A DNA stretch of 64,000 nucleotides from Streptomyces cellostaticus (GTDB lineage: Bacteria; Actinomycetota; Actinomycetes; Streptomycetales; Streptomycetaceae): the NCBI RefSeq assembly GCF_023630175.1, contig NZ_JALLIN010000006.1, positions 124,001-188,000 of the forward strand. Direction: 5' to 3'. A program made the position numbers and the translations under genes. The notes below the pieces were generated by a model. The model had not been told where the DNA came from, ran no database searches, and saw only the letters and a list, made by a program, of their open reading frames with translations. Shown here one piece after another: positions 24,291 to 33,223 of this stretch (position 1 is the stretch's first letter; every line of letters starts with the position of its first letter).

Positions 24291-27200
24291 TTGGCCATTA
24301 CGCGAGCACTGGTGGCGGCGGTCGGCGAATTCTCCCGCACCCCGCCTCCCGGCGAACCAGACCCCAACACCCCTGAGCCGTACGCACGCCTCGGGTTCGC
24401 GAGCGGCCTGGCCGACGAAATGGCATCTGTCCTCAGCGACCTGGGACACGAACTGCACGGCGGCGGCGCGCTGCACGACCCCGATTGCGCAACCCTTTCA
24501 CACGCCCTGCTCACAACTCGGCGGGAAGGACGGGCGGACGACGGGCTTGTCGTCCACCTCCTGGGCCACGGTGTACGGGATGCCCGCCTCGGTTCGCTCC
24601 ATCTCGTCGCCGGCGACACCGATCCCGATCGGATCGGTGACTCAGCCGTGGAAGTGGGCGCGTTCATCCGGAGCGTAGAGGCCAATGCAACGGGCCCGCG
24701 TGTGCTCCTTCTGCTCGACATCTGTCACGCCGGCCAGGCGGCGAGAACACAGGCGGGCCTCGCGGTCCCCGAAGCCGCCAGGAAGTGCTGGATCATCGGA
24801 GCCTCCACCGACAGGGAATCGGCGTACTCCGGGAAGTTCACCAGGGCAGCGGTCTCCGTCCTGCGTAAACTCGCCGACGGCACACTCGACATCCATTTCT
24901 CCTACGAGTACGTTCCCGTGGAGACCGTGGCCCGCGAAATACACCGCACGATCGCGGCCATGGATCCGGAGGGAACCTCGCACCGCCAGACGGTCTCCCT
25001 CACCGGGCTGACCGAGATCGCCGACACCACACAGCCGTTCTTCCGCAACCCCGCCTACGACCAGGCACCCGCCGAGTGGTACCGGAAGAGGTCGGAGAGC
25101 GGCCTGCGCGGATTCCTGGAGACGCTCGACCCGGGGTTGGACGCGCCGCATTTCCTGGGCCGCGCCTTCGCCGCACCACGGGAGTCACGATTCAGCGGAC
25201 GATGTCTGTTCACGGGGCGCCGGGAGGAACTGCGCAGGCTGGGCACCTGGCTGGGCTCGCCTGACGACCAGGAGCCGCTGGTCGTCGTCACCGGCAGCCC
25301 GGGCGTAGGCAAGTCTGCGCTGCTCGGAGTGCTCGTATGCCTGGCGCATCCCGCTCTCGACGGTGTCGTCGACCCGCTGGAGAACCGGATTCCGCGAAGG
25401 GAACGACCGGCCGGACGCCATGCGGGGCTGGCCGCCGTCCACGCCCGCGGACTGTCCCTGGAACAGGTCACGGCGTCGATCTCCAGGCAGTTGGGCCTTC
25501 CTGTGCCCGCTCCGGGTACCGAGACGGAGGGCATTGATCAGTTCGTCGCACGGCTGGGCGACACCGCCCAGACTCCGGTGCTCGTCATCGACGCCCTCGA
25601 CGAAGCGGCACAGCCCGCACTGTTGGCCGATCTCGTGCTGCGGCTGACCAAGGCACGCCGGAAGGGACCGGACGCCGAGGACCGGCCCGTCTGCCGGCTT
25701 CTGGTGGGCTGTCGCCCTTGGCGAGTCTTCGCCAGACTGCTCGCGTCGGCCGAGGACGAGGGCACCCTCATGGACCTGGACGCGGTGGACTCCGCACGGA
25801 TGCGCCAGGAACTGTCCGAATACATCGCGGAAGTACTGGAAGACCCGGATACCTCCTCTTACGCGAGATGTGGACGCGAGGCGGTCGACACGGCCGCCGA
25901 GATGATCGCTGATCGCCTCACCGACGCGGCCGAGCACCAAGGCACCTTCCTTGTCGCCGGGCTCTTCGCCCACTACCTGGCCGCGCAGGAGTTCATCGCC
26001 CCCGCCGCCCTGAGCGCAGCCGTGCCCACCACCCTCGCGGGCATGCTCGAACTGGACCTGCACGGCCTCGGTAGGCACAGCCCCTGGCTGCGTCCGATCC
26101 TGGCCGGTCTCGCGTACGCCGAGGGCGCGGGCCTGCCCCGGGCACTCCTGCACGCCGCCGCCTCGGCCCTCGCCCCGGACCGACCTCCCCCGGGCCCGGG
26201 GGACGCGGACGTCGACGAGTGCCTGGCCACCGCCTCCTTCTACCTCCGTCGCTCGGTCGACAAGGACGGCAGCACCCTGTACCGGCTCTTCCACCAGGCT
26301 CTCGCCGACCATCTGGTCCGCCATCCCGTCGACCCCGCCGAACCCACCGCGGATCCCCGAGCCGATGCGGAACGCGTGCTCGCCCACCTCCTGAGGGGCA
26401 CCGCCGGGAACATCGGACCAGCGGCGGGATCCTGGCAGTTCGCCCCGCCCTACCTGCTGCGCCACGCTGCGGCCCACGCGGCCCACGCTGACAGGTTCGA
26501 ATGGCTACTGTCCGATCCCGGGTTCCTGATGTACGCCGATCCGGCGTCGGTACTGCCTTACCTGGACCGGGCCGGATCACCCGACGCGCGACTGTACGCC
26601 GCCGTCTACCGGACCTCCGCCGAAGTCCACCGACACCTCAGCCCGCAGGACAGACTGCGAGTACTCGCGCTGGACGCCTCACGATGGGGCTCGGGCGAAC
26701 TGTCCGACGCCCTCTGGTCGCAGGCGGATTCCGGGCTTCCCGAGCACACCGCCCTTCGGCGCACTCGCTGGGCCACCGGCTCGCTGCTCAGCCGCAGCCT
26801 GCTGGGGACCATGTCGGACCGGGGCGGACCGCTGACCGCGGTCGCCACCGTGGCAGGAGAGCGATCGGACCCTCTGGCGGTGGCCCTGGACGACGAAGGG
26901 GGCCTGCGAGCCTGGGCGCTGCAGACCTTCGCCCTCGTGGGCCGAGTGAGTCCGGACCCCGGTTACCGGGCCGTCGCCGTCACCGCGACGACCCTGGCCG
27001 ACGGCACACCAGTGGCCGTCACCGCGTGCGACGACCTCTGTGCCCGACTGTGGGACCTGAGCACGATGCGGCCGCTGGGTGACGCGGTTCTCGCCCACGT
27101 CGCACCCCTGACCACGGTGACCTCGGCGCGGCTCACGGACGGGAGGGGGATATTCGCCACGGGAAGCCGGGACGGCACGGCTCAGCTCTGGGACCTGGAG

Positions 27201-28751
27201 TCCCGTCTGCCCCTGACCGCGCCCATGAACGGTCACCGAGGGGCTGTGACAGGGATCACCGTGCTTCCCTGCTCCTCCGGCCCCGTCTCGGTCACCGTGG
27301 ATCAAGCGGGGACTGCACGCCTCTGGCCCCCTGACGGATCCTCCTGGGAACTGCCGGCGGAGGAGCGGGTGACCGCCGTGGCGTCGGCTGTACTCGGGGA
27401 CGGATCGCCGGTGATCGCCACAGGACACCTCGACGGCAGCGTCCGGCTGTGGGACGCGGAAGTCCCCGGGCCGTCTCTCGCACCGGTCAGCGGCGGAGCG
27501 GGCAGCCCGGTCGTGTCGATCTCCGTCGTACCGTCCGCCACCGGTCCCCTCGTGGTCATCGTCGACGAGGCGGGCACGGTGGGTGTCCGCGACCTGGACG
27601 GGCCGCCGGACGCACCCGGCCGGGAACTTCACGGGCACACCGATGCGGTGGTCCAGGCAACGGGCGCCGGGCTCCCCGGCACCTCCCCATGCGCGGTCAC
27701 GGCCAGCCGGGACGGTACGGTCCGGTGCTGGAGCCTGACTTCGGGGTCCACTTTGTTCGGCAACCGACAGCCCCAGCCGCTGCCCGGTCATCTCCAGCCG
27801 GTGACCGCCGTTGTCGCGGCACATCGGAACGGGGCCCCGGTTCTGATCAGCGCGGCCGAGGACGGCGTTGTACAGCTGCGGGAGCTGCGGTCCGGGCGAC
27901 TCGTCCACGAGCCCCTTCAGGCCGGTCACCCCCTCTCCACCAATGCGTTCGCGTTCACCGACCTCCAAGGCGGCGCGAAGCTGGCACTCGTGGTCGATGA
28001 ACGCTCCTACGTACAGGTCTGGGACCTGTACCGCCAAAAGACACACGGGCCGCCCCTGCCGGCCACGCACGGACGCAGACGGTGGGCTTCCCCGAATGTC
28101 AGGTCCATCACCGAACTGACGGCGATCGAGGTCCCCGTCGGTGCGGATCCCCTTGTCGCCGGCGTGCTGGCCGACCGCCGCATCCGCGTATGGAACCTCC
28201 GGAGCCGCCAGCTGTGGCGAAGACCTCTGGGGTGGTGCGTGGCGGGTATCAACGTCCTCCTCTCCCTGCCCCTCGCCGACGGCGGTCCCGGTCTCGTCTC
28301 CGGGGACGACACCGGCGAGATCCGCTACTGGGACGTGGGCGCCCGGCGTTCTCTCACTGTGCTGCGCGGGCACACCGGACCGGTGCTCGCACTGGCACCC
28401 CTGACACGCCGGAACGGCCGCTCCGGCCTTGTCTCGGCAGGTGAGGACGGTCAGATCCGTCTCTGGGACATGAGCGACGGAAGCCTTCTGCAGGTGCTGC
28501 CGGGACCCGTCAATCCCGTTCTCGCACTGGCCGCGACAGGCGAAGCCGGAACCACGCCGCTCCTGGCGGCCGCAGGCGGCGACGGCACCCTGCGTCTCTG
28601 GGCTCTCCACGAGGCCGGGCCCACCCCGCTGGACTCGCTCACCCTGCCTCACGCGGCACGGACCCTGGCCTTCGCCGACCCGCTCAGCCTGTGTGTCGGA
28701 TTCGGCAATGACGTTGCGGTGTTCAGCGTCAGAGGGCGTCAGAACTGGTAG
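24291..28751 (+). CDS. Caspase-like protease / signalling NTPase / WD40 protein
   Basis: 1486 aa. Residues 1-240 are a caspase-family (C14-like) domain: LVVHLLGHGVRD with His93 and LLLLDICHAGQ with Cys145 form the dyad. Residues 300-820 are a STAND-type NTPase: Walker A GSPGVGKSALL at 335-345, Walker B VLVIDALDEA at 430-439, then helical and winged-helix-like segments. Residues about 845-1486 are roughly 14 WD40 repeats (ARLWDL, AQLWDL, VRLWDA, VQVWDL, IRVWNL, IRYWDV, IRLWDM, LRLWAL), enough for two propellers. The layout fits a sensor-switch-effector in which WD40 detects a cue, the NTPase assembles, and the protease fires. TTG 24291 abuts GGGGGGAG; an ATT six bases on has better spacing. 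Confidence 0.93.
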   Translation: MAITRALVAAVGEFSRTPPPGEPDPNTPEPYARLGFASGLADEMASVLSDLGHELHGGGALHDPDCATLSHALLTTRREGRADDGLVVHLLGHGVRDARLGSLHLVAGDTDPDRIGDSAVEVGAFIRSVEANATGPRVLLLLDICHAGQAARTQAGLAVPEAARKCWIIGASTDRESAYSGKFTRAAVSVLRKLADGTLDIHFSYEYVPVETVAREIHRTIAAMDPEGTSHRQTVSLTGLTEIADTTQPFFRNPAYDQAPAEWYRKRSESGLRGFLETLDPGLDAPHFLGRAFAAPRESRFSGRCLFTGRREELRRLGTWLGSPDDQEPLVVVTGSPGVGKSALLGVLVCLAHPALDGVVDPLENRIPRRERPAGRHAGLAAVHARGLSLEQVTASISRQLGLPVPAPGTETEGIDQFVARLGDTAQTPVLVIDALDEAAQPALLADLVLRLTKARRKGPDAEDRPVCRLLVGCRPWRVFARLLASAEDEGTLMDLDAVDSARMRQELSEYIAEVLEDPDTSSYARCGREAVDTAAEMIADRLTDAAEHQGTFLVAGLFAHYLAAQEFIAPAALSAAVPTTLAGMLELDLHGLGRHSPWLRPILAGLAYAEGAGLPRALLHAAASALAPDRPPPGPGDADVDECLATASFYLRRSVDKDGSTLYRLFHQALADHLVRHPVDPAEPTADPRADAERVLAHLLRGTAGNIGPAAGSWQFAPPYLLRHAAAHAAHADRFEWLLSDPGFLMYADPASVLPYLDRAGSPDARLYAAVYRTSAEVHRHLSPQDRLRVLALDASRWGSGELSDALWSQADSGLPEHTALRRTRWATGSLLSRSLLGTMSDRGGPLTAVATVAGERSDPLAVALDDEGGLRAWALQTFALVGRVSPDPGYRAVAVTATTLADGTPVAVTACDDLCARLWDLSTMRPLGDAVLAHVAPLTTVTSARLTDGRGIFATGSRDGTAQLWDLESRLPLTAPMNGHRGAVTGITVLPCSSGPVSVTVDQAGTARLWPPDGSSWELPAEERVTAVASAVLGDGSPVIATGHLDGSVRLWDAEVPGPSLAPVSGGAGSPVVSISVVPSATGPLVVIVDEAGTVGVRDLDGPPDAPGRELHGHTDAVVQATGAGLPGTSPCAVTASRDGTVRCWSLTSGSTLFGNRQPQPLPGHLQPVTAVVAAHRNGAPVLISAAEDGVVQLRELRSGRLVHEPLQAGHPLSTNAFAFTDLQGGAKLALVVDERSYVQVWDLYRQKTHGPPLPATHGRRRWASPNVRSITELTAIEVPVGADPLVAGVLADRRIRVWNLRSRQLWRRPLGWCVAGINVLLSLPLADGGPGLVSGDDTGEIRYWDVGARRSLTVLRGHTGPVLALAPLTRRNGRSGLVSAGEDGQIRLWDMSDGSLLQVLPGPVNPVLALAATGEAGTTPLLAAAGGDGTLRLWALHEAGPTPLDSLTLPHAARTLAFADPLSLCVGFGNDVAVFSVRGRQNW

Positions 28752-28907
28752 GGCGGAGGTTCACCGTGGCTTGCGACCTGGCGCCGACAGACAGCACCTC
28801 CCGAGGTTCGTGTCGGGTACACGCCCAGGAGCAAGCCCGCCCCACTCCCGCTTCCCCGCACGGAAACCCGTTCGCAAGACAGGCAGGCGCTCTGCTTGTC
28901 TCACCGC

Positions 28908-29327
28908 ATGAGTGATCTTCGCATCCGCTGCGCCACCCTCTCGGACATCGACACCGTGCTGCACTTCTGGAGCCACGCCGCGGAAGGAACGAGCATCAGC
29001 GACGACCACGACGGAGTCGCCCGACTCCTCACACGAGACCCCGAAGCCCTGCTCCTCGCAGAACGCGACGGCATCCTCACCGGAACCGTCATAGCCGGCT
29101 TCGACGGATGGCGATGCTCCGCCTACCGACTCGCCGTACACCCCGACCACCGTCGGCAAGGCATCGCCACCGCCCTGCTGGAGGCCGCGGAACAACGCTT
29201 CGCCGCCCTCGGCGGACGACGTGCCGACGCCATGGTCCTGGAAGCCAACGAACGGGCACACCACACCTGGGCTGCCGCCGGATACCACCGCGAGGACCAC
29301 TGGCGACGCTGGGTCAAGCCCCTCTAG
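28908..29327 (+). CDS. GNAT-family N-acetyltransferase
   Basis: 139 aa acetyl-CoA-dependent acetyltransferase. Motif A is YRLAVHPDHRRQGIATALLE (V..RxxGxA), and the C-terminal motif B is NERAHHTWAAAGYHRED. The start is ATG 28908 rather than the TTG four codons upstream. The similarity of YRLAVHPDHRRQGIA to small-molecule or protein-terminal acetyltransferases does not fix the substrate. It follows the caspase gene on the same strand after 156 bp, but a shared transcript is uncertain. Codons are less GC-extreme than in flanking core genes. Confidence 0.88.
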   Translation: MSDLRIRCATLSDIDTVLHFWSHAAEGTSISDDHDGVARLLTRDPEALLLAERDGILTGTVIAGFDGWRCSAYRLAVHPDHRRQGIATALLEAAEQRFAALGGRRADAMVLEANERAHHTWAAAGYHREDHWRRWVKPL

Positions 29328-29341
29328 ACAAACGCAGCAGT

Positions 29342-29461
29342 GGTGGTGAGCAGCCAGGTCTCGACGGCTGGCGCTGCCACCTGTACCGGCTCCAGGTGTG
29401 TCCGGGACGGCGGCGGCAGGGCATCGGCTCCGTGCTCCTGGCCGCCGTGCGGGAGGCGCGG
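29342..29461 (+). pseudogene. Fragment of a second GNAT acetyltransferase
   Basis: One frame reads LDGWRCHLYRLQVCPGRRRQ then GIGSVLLAAVREAR. This parallels FDGWRCSAYRLAVHPDHRRQ and GIATALLEAAEQRF of the intact gene just upstream. No start, N-terminal half or C-terminal motif B is present. It is the core of a duplicated or recombined acetyltransferase, broken on both sides. The remaining 29462-29709 shows a short direct repeat (CCG.TGTTCGCGGACC type, near 29497 and 29537) and no gene. Confidence 0.6.
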
Positions 29462-29709
29462 GCCGGCCCCCGCCTCCCGCACGGCCCGGGCGTCCCGCCG
29501 TTCGCGGACCGGGCCCTCTCCCCCGCACCTGCCGGCGTTCCGCTGTTCGCGGACCACCCCTCCCGGCACTCTTTGCCCATCCTTTACCATTGAGGGAGCA
29601 CTCGGTCCTCCATGAAAGGTTGTGAGCGTCCGCCCATGGGCGATCCTCCCAGTCCGCGACACCGCGCGCACCGCCGCGCCCTGCCCGATCATGGGACGGG
29701 GGTGACCCG

Positions 29710-31053
29710 ATGACCGAAGTGCTGCTCCTCCTGCTGGCGATCCTGCTCGCCGTGGCCTGCGGCGCCTTCGTGGCGGCTGAGTTCTCGCTGACCACCGTCG
29801 AGCGCGGTGAGCTGGAGCGGGCCGCCGAACGCGGCGAGCGCGGCGCCGTGGGTGCCCTGAAGGCCGTACGGAACCTGACCTTCCAGCTCTCCGGCGCCCA
29901 GCTCGGCATCACCGTGACCAACCTGGTGGTCGGCATGCTCGCCGAGCCGTCCATCGCCAAGCTCCTCGCCGGCCCGTTCACCGCGCTCGGCCTGTCCGCG
30001 ACCACGGCGAGTTCCGTCGCACTGGTGGTGGGCACGGCCCTGTCCACGGTGTTCCTGATGGTGGTCGGCGAACTGGTGCCGAAGAACTGGGCGATCTCCT
30101 CGCCGCTGGCCGTGGCCAAGCGGGTGGGCAACGCGCAGCGCTGGTTCAGCGCCGCCTTCCGGCCCTTCATCACGCACCTGAACAACATGGCCAACCGGGT
30201 GGTGCGCCGGATCGGTGTCGAACCCGCCGAGGAGCTGGCCTCCGCGCGCGGACCGCAGGAGCTCGCGGCCCTCGCCCGGCACTCGGCGAAGCAGGGCTCG
30301 CTGGCGGCCGACACCGCCGAACTGTTCGTGCGGACGCTGAACCTGGCCGACCTGACCGCGGAGAACGTGATGACCCCGCGCGTGCAGGTCGTCGCCCTCG
30401 ACGCCCAGGCGACCTGCGAGGACGTCGCGAACGCGACCCGGGCGACGGGCCTGTCCCGGTTCCCGGTCTACCGGGGCAGCCTGGACTCGGTGGTGGGCGT
30501 CGCCCACATCAAGGACGTCCTGGCCATGCCCGCCGACCAGCGCACCCGCCGCTCCGTCGGCCAGGTGATGCGCGAACCGCTGATGGTGCCCGAGTCCCTC
30601 ACCGTCGACCGGCTGCTGGACCGGCTGTCCGGCAGGCGCACCATGGCCGTCGTCATCGACGAGTACGGCGGCACGGCCGGCGTGGCCACGCTCGAGGACA
30701 TCGTCGAGGAGGTCGTGGGCGAGGTGCGGGACGAGCACGACCCGCACGAGACGCCCGACCTGGCCCCCGCCGGCGCCGACGGGGACGGGCGGGCCCTGTA
30801 CTCCGCGGACGGCGCCGCCCGCACCGACCAGCTCGCCCGGGTGGGCCTGCGGGCGCCCGAGGGGCCCTACGAGACGCTGGCCGGCCTGGTCGCCACCGAG
30901 CTGGGCCGCATACCGAGCGTCGGGGACACCGTCGAGGTGGCCGGCTGGCGGCTGGACGTGGTGGACGCCTCGGGGCGCCGCGCCGCGCGCGTGCTGCTGC
31001 ACGCGCCGCTGGACGACGAGGAGCACGACCGCCGGACGGAGGGGGCGCGATGA
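29710..31053 (+). CDS. HlyC/CorC-type transporter with DUF21, CBS pair and CorC domain
   Basis: 447 aa membrane protein of the CNNM/CorC family, associated with Mg or other divalent cation export. The DUF21 domain, residues 1-180, has TM segments including LLLLLAILLAVACGAFVAAE and the LGITVTNLVVGMLAEPS motif. Two CBS domains lie at about 210-330 (VMTPRVQVVALDA, FPVYRG, TMAVVIDEYGGTAGVATLED). The CorC_HlyC domain lies at about 360-435. The stop overlaps the next gene's ATG (ATGA), so the two paralogues are coupled and may form a heterodimer. Confidence 0.93.
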   Translation: MTEVLLLLLAILLAVACGAFVAAEFSLTTVERGELERAAERGERGAVGALKAVRNLTFQLSGAQLGITVTNLVVGMLAEPSIAKLLAGPFTALGLSATTASSVALVVGTALSTVFLMVVGELVPKNWAISSPLAVAKRVGNAQRWFSAAFRPFITHLNNMANRVVRRIGVEPAEELASARGPQELAALARHSAKQGSLAADTAELFVRTLNLADLTAENVMTPRVQVVALDAQATCEDVANATRATGLSRFPVYRGSLDSVVGVAHIKDVLAMPADQRTRRSVGQVMREPLMVPESLTVDRLLDRLSGRRTMAVVIDEYGGTAGVATLEDIVEEVVGEVRDEHDPHETPDLAPAGADGDGRALYSADGAARTDQLARVGLRAPEGPYETLAGLVATELGRIPSVGDTVEVAGWRLDVVDASGRRAARVLLHAPLDDEEHDRRTEGAR

Positions 31054-32063
31054 CCGCCGTGCAACTGCTGATCGGCCTGGCGACGCTCGTCGTCAACGCC
31101 TTCTTCGTGGGCGCCGAGTTCGCGCTGATCTCGGTGCGCCGCTCGCAGGTCGAGCCGCTCGCCCAGGAGGGCGACCGGCGCGCGAAGGCCGTGCTGTGGG
31201 GACTGGAGCACGTGTCCGCGCTGCTGGCCGCCGCCCAGCTCGGCATCACCCTGTGCACGCTGGTCCTGGGCGTGGTCGCCGAGCCGGCGATCGCGCACCT
31301 GCTGGAGCCGGTCTTCCACGCGGTCGGTGTGTCCGCCGGCGTGGGCCACGCGGTGTCCTTCGTGGTCGCGCTGACCCTGGCCACCTACCTGCACATGCTG
31401 CTGGGCGAGATGGTGCCCAAGAACATCTCGCTCGCCGAACCCGTGCGCAGCGCGCTGCTGCTCGGCCCGCCGCTGGTCGCGCTCTCCCGCGCGCTGCGCC
31501 CGGTGATCTTCGCGATCAACGCCTTCGCGAACGGGCTGCTGAAGCTGCTCAGGGTGGAGGCCAAGGACGAGGTCTCGGCGACCTTCACGGACACCGAGCT
31601 CGCCGAGATCGTCAAGGACGCCAGCGAGGCGGGGCTGATCGACGACCGGGCCCAGGAGCGGCTGCACGACGCCCTGGAGCTCGGCCGCCGCCCCGTGCGG
31701 GACGTCGTCGTCCCGCTCCGGCGCGTGGTCTACGCGCGCGTGGGCGTCACCGCCGAGCAACTCGAGCGGCTGTCGGCCGAGTCCGGCTACTCGCGGTTCC
31801 CCGTGGTCGACGAGGGCCGCCGGATCGTGGGCTACCTGCACGTCAAGGACGCGCTGGACGCCCTGCCCCGGGACCTGCCGTTCCGGCTGCGGGACATGCG
31901 GCCCATCGCACGCGTACGGGAGAGCACCCCGCTGGACGACGTGCTCACCGCGATGCGCGGCAGCCGCACGCACCTGGCGGGCGTGCTCGGCGACGACGGC
32001 CGGCTGGCGGGCCTGGTGACCATGGAGGACGTGCTGCGGGAGCTGTTCGGGCAGCCCGCCTGA
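31050..32063 (+). CDS. HlyC/CorC-type transporter, short form without CorC domain
   Basis: 337 aa paralogue of the preceding gene. DUF21 (LLIGLATLVVNAFFVGAEFA, LGITLCTLVLGVVAEPA) and the CBS pair (VVPLRRVVYARV, YSRFPVVDEGRRIVGYLHVKD, LVTMEDVLRELFG) are present, but the chain ends right after the second CBS domain. Actinobacteria commonly carry this long-short tandem. Partnership with the long form is inferred from overlap. Confidence 0.93.
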   Translation: MTAVQLLIGLATLVVNAFFVGAEFALISVRRSQVEPLAQEGDRRAKAVLWGLEHVSALLAAAQLGITLCTLVLGVVAEPAIAHLLEPVFHAVGVSAGVGHAVSFVVALTLATYLHMLLGEMVPKNISLAEPVRSALLLGPPLVALSRALRPVIFAINAFANGLLKLLRVEAKDEVSATFTDTELAEIVKDASEAGLIDDRAQERLHDALELGRRPVRDVVVPLRRVVYARVGVTAEQLERLSAESGYSRFPVVDEGRRIVGYLHVKDALDALPRDLPFRLRDMRPIARVRESTPLDDVLTAMRGSRTHLAGVLGDDGRLAGLVTMEDVLRELFGQPA

Positions 32064-32155
32064 GCCCGCGCCGCCCGGTCGCCCGCGGGCTCGCCCCGGG
32101 CGGGCCGAGGGCGACCGACCGGCGGGTATGGAGCCGGGTTACCATCGCTGACGCC

Positions 32156-32944
32156 ATGCACACGAATCCCATGCCTCCCGCGCACACCAGCCTGGTCGCC
32201 CTCGGCGACTCCTTCACCGAGGGCATGTCGGACCTGCTGCCCGACGGCTCCTACCGGGGCTGGGCCGATCTGCTCGCCGCGCGGATGGCCGCCCGCACCC
32301 CCGGGTTCCGGTACGCGAACCTCGCGGTGCGCGGCAAGCTCATCAAGCAGATCGTCGACGAGCAGGTGGGCGTGGCGGCGGCGATGGGCGCCGATGTGAT
32401 CACCCTCGTCGGCGGGCTCAACGACGCGCTGCGGCCCAAGTGCGACATGGGCCGCGTGCGTGGCCTGCTGACGGAGGCCGTGGAACGGCTGGCGCCGAAC
32501 TGCGAGCAGCTCGTACTGATGCGCAGCCCCGGCCGGCAGGGCCCGGTGCTGGAGCGGTTCCGGCCGCGCATGGAGGAGCTGTACGCCTGCATCGACGAGC
32601 TGGCCGCCCGGCACGGCGCGCTGGTGGTCGACCTGTACGGCGCGCCGTCGCTGGCGGACCCGCGGCTGTGGGACGTGGACCGGCTGCATCTGACGGGCGA
32701 GGGGCACCGCAGGGTCGCCGAGGCGGTGTGGCAGGCGCTCGGTCACGAGCCCGAGGACCCCGAGTGGCGCGTCCCGATACCGGCGACGCTGCCGCCCGGC
32801 TGGATGCACCGGCGCATCGCGGACGCGCGGTTCGCCCAGCAGCACCTGCTCCCGTGGATAGGCCGCCGGCTGACCGGCCGTTCCTCCGGGGACGGCCGCC
32901 CGGCGAAGCGCCCCGAGCTGCTGCCCTACGAGGGGCGGGCCTGA
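32156..32944 (+). CDS. SGNH/GDSL-family hydrolase
   Basis: 262 aa esterase-like protein. Block I is VALGDSFTEGM with the catalytic Ser, block II has RGKLI, block III is GGLNDALRP (GxxND), and block V is DRLHLTGEGHR with the Asp-x-x-His pair, so all catalytic elements are intact. There is no signal peptide, so it is cytoplasmic. The ribosome site is weak and a second ATG lies five codons later. Substrate unknown. Confidence 0.9.
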   Translation: MHTNPMPPAHTSLVALGDSFTEGMSDLLPDGSYRGWADLLAARMAARTPGFRYANLAVRGKLIKQIVDEQVGVAAAMGADVITLVGGLNDALRPKCDMGRVRGLLTEAVERLAPNCEQLVLMRSPGRQGPVLERFRPRMEELYACIDELAARHGALVVDLYGAPSLADPRLWDVDRLHLTGEGHRRVAEAVWQALGHEPEDPEWRVPIPATLPPGWMHRRIADARFAQQHLLPWIGRRLTGRSSGDGRPAKRPELLPYEGRA

Positions 32945-33101
32945 GGGCTTTCCCGTGATCCCCGGTGGATCCGCGCACGGCGCCGGATGCGGTGCATCGC
33001 GAGGCGGAGGGCGTGGTACGGGTGTGGCCGGGCGATCCGACGACGCGGCGAGATGCCGTGGCCGTCGTCGTGCGCGCGCAGCGGATCGCGGTTCAGCCCC
33101 T
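32944..33101 (+). repeat. Second copy of the dispersed MITE-like repeat
   Basis: It begins at the last base of the SGNH stop codon with AGGGCTTTCCCGTGATCCCC and ends GCGGTTCAGCCCCT, 158 bp in all. It aligns in the opposite orientation to the element at 19285-19448 with about 80% identity by eye, including CGCACGGCGCCGGATGCGG and GCCGTGGCCGTCGTCGTGCG. The terminal inverted repeats are still visible but decayed (GGGCT...CCGYGATCC). A translated frame again reads RAIRRRGEMPWPSSCARS. Confidence 0.7.
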
Positions 33102-33223
33102 GGGGTCCTCCGTCGGGTTCGGGCCGGCGGCGGGCCGCCTCGCGGCGTGACCCGGCTCTCGTAGCTTCCGCCGAACGGGACCGTGGCGCCGACCTGCACG
33201 AACCGCCAGTAGACTCTGGTCAC

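Noticed and set aside
24291-28751. Idea that the caspase-like protein is a plain WD40 kinase or AfsR-type regulator
   Set aside because: No kinase or SARP/OmpR DNA-binding domain is present at the N-terminus; the HG and DICHAG blocks fit a caspase dyad instead.
32965-33150. Small open frames such as MDPRTAPDAVHREAEG inside the repeat copies
   Set aside because: They lie wholly within the dispersed repeat and recur in each copy because the DNA is repeated. No ribosome site or domain; more likely a by-product of the element.
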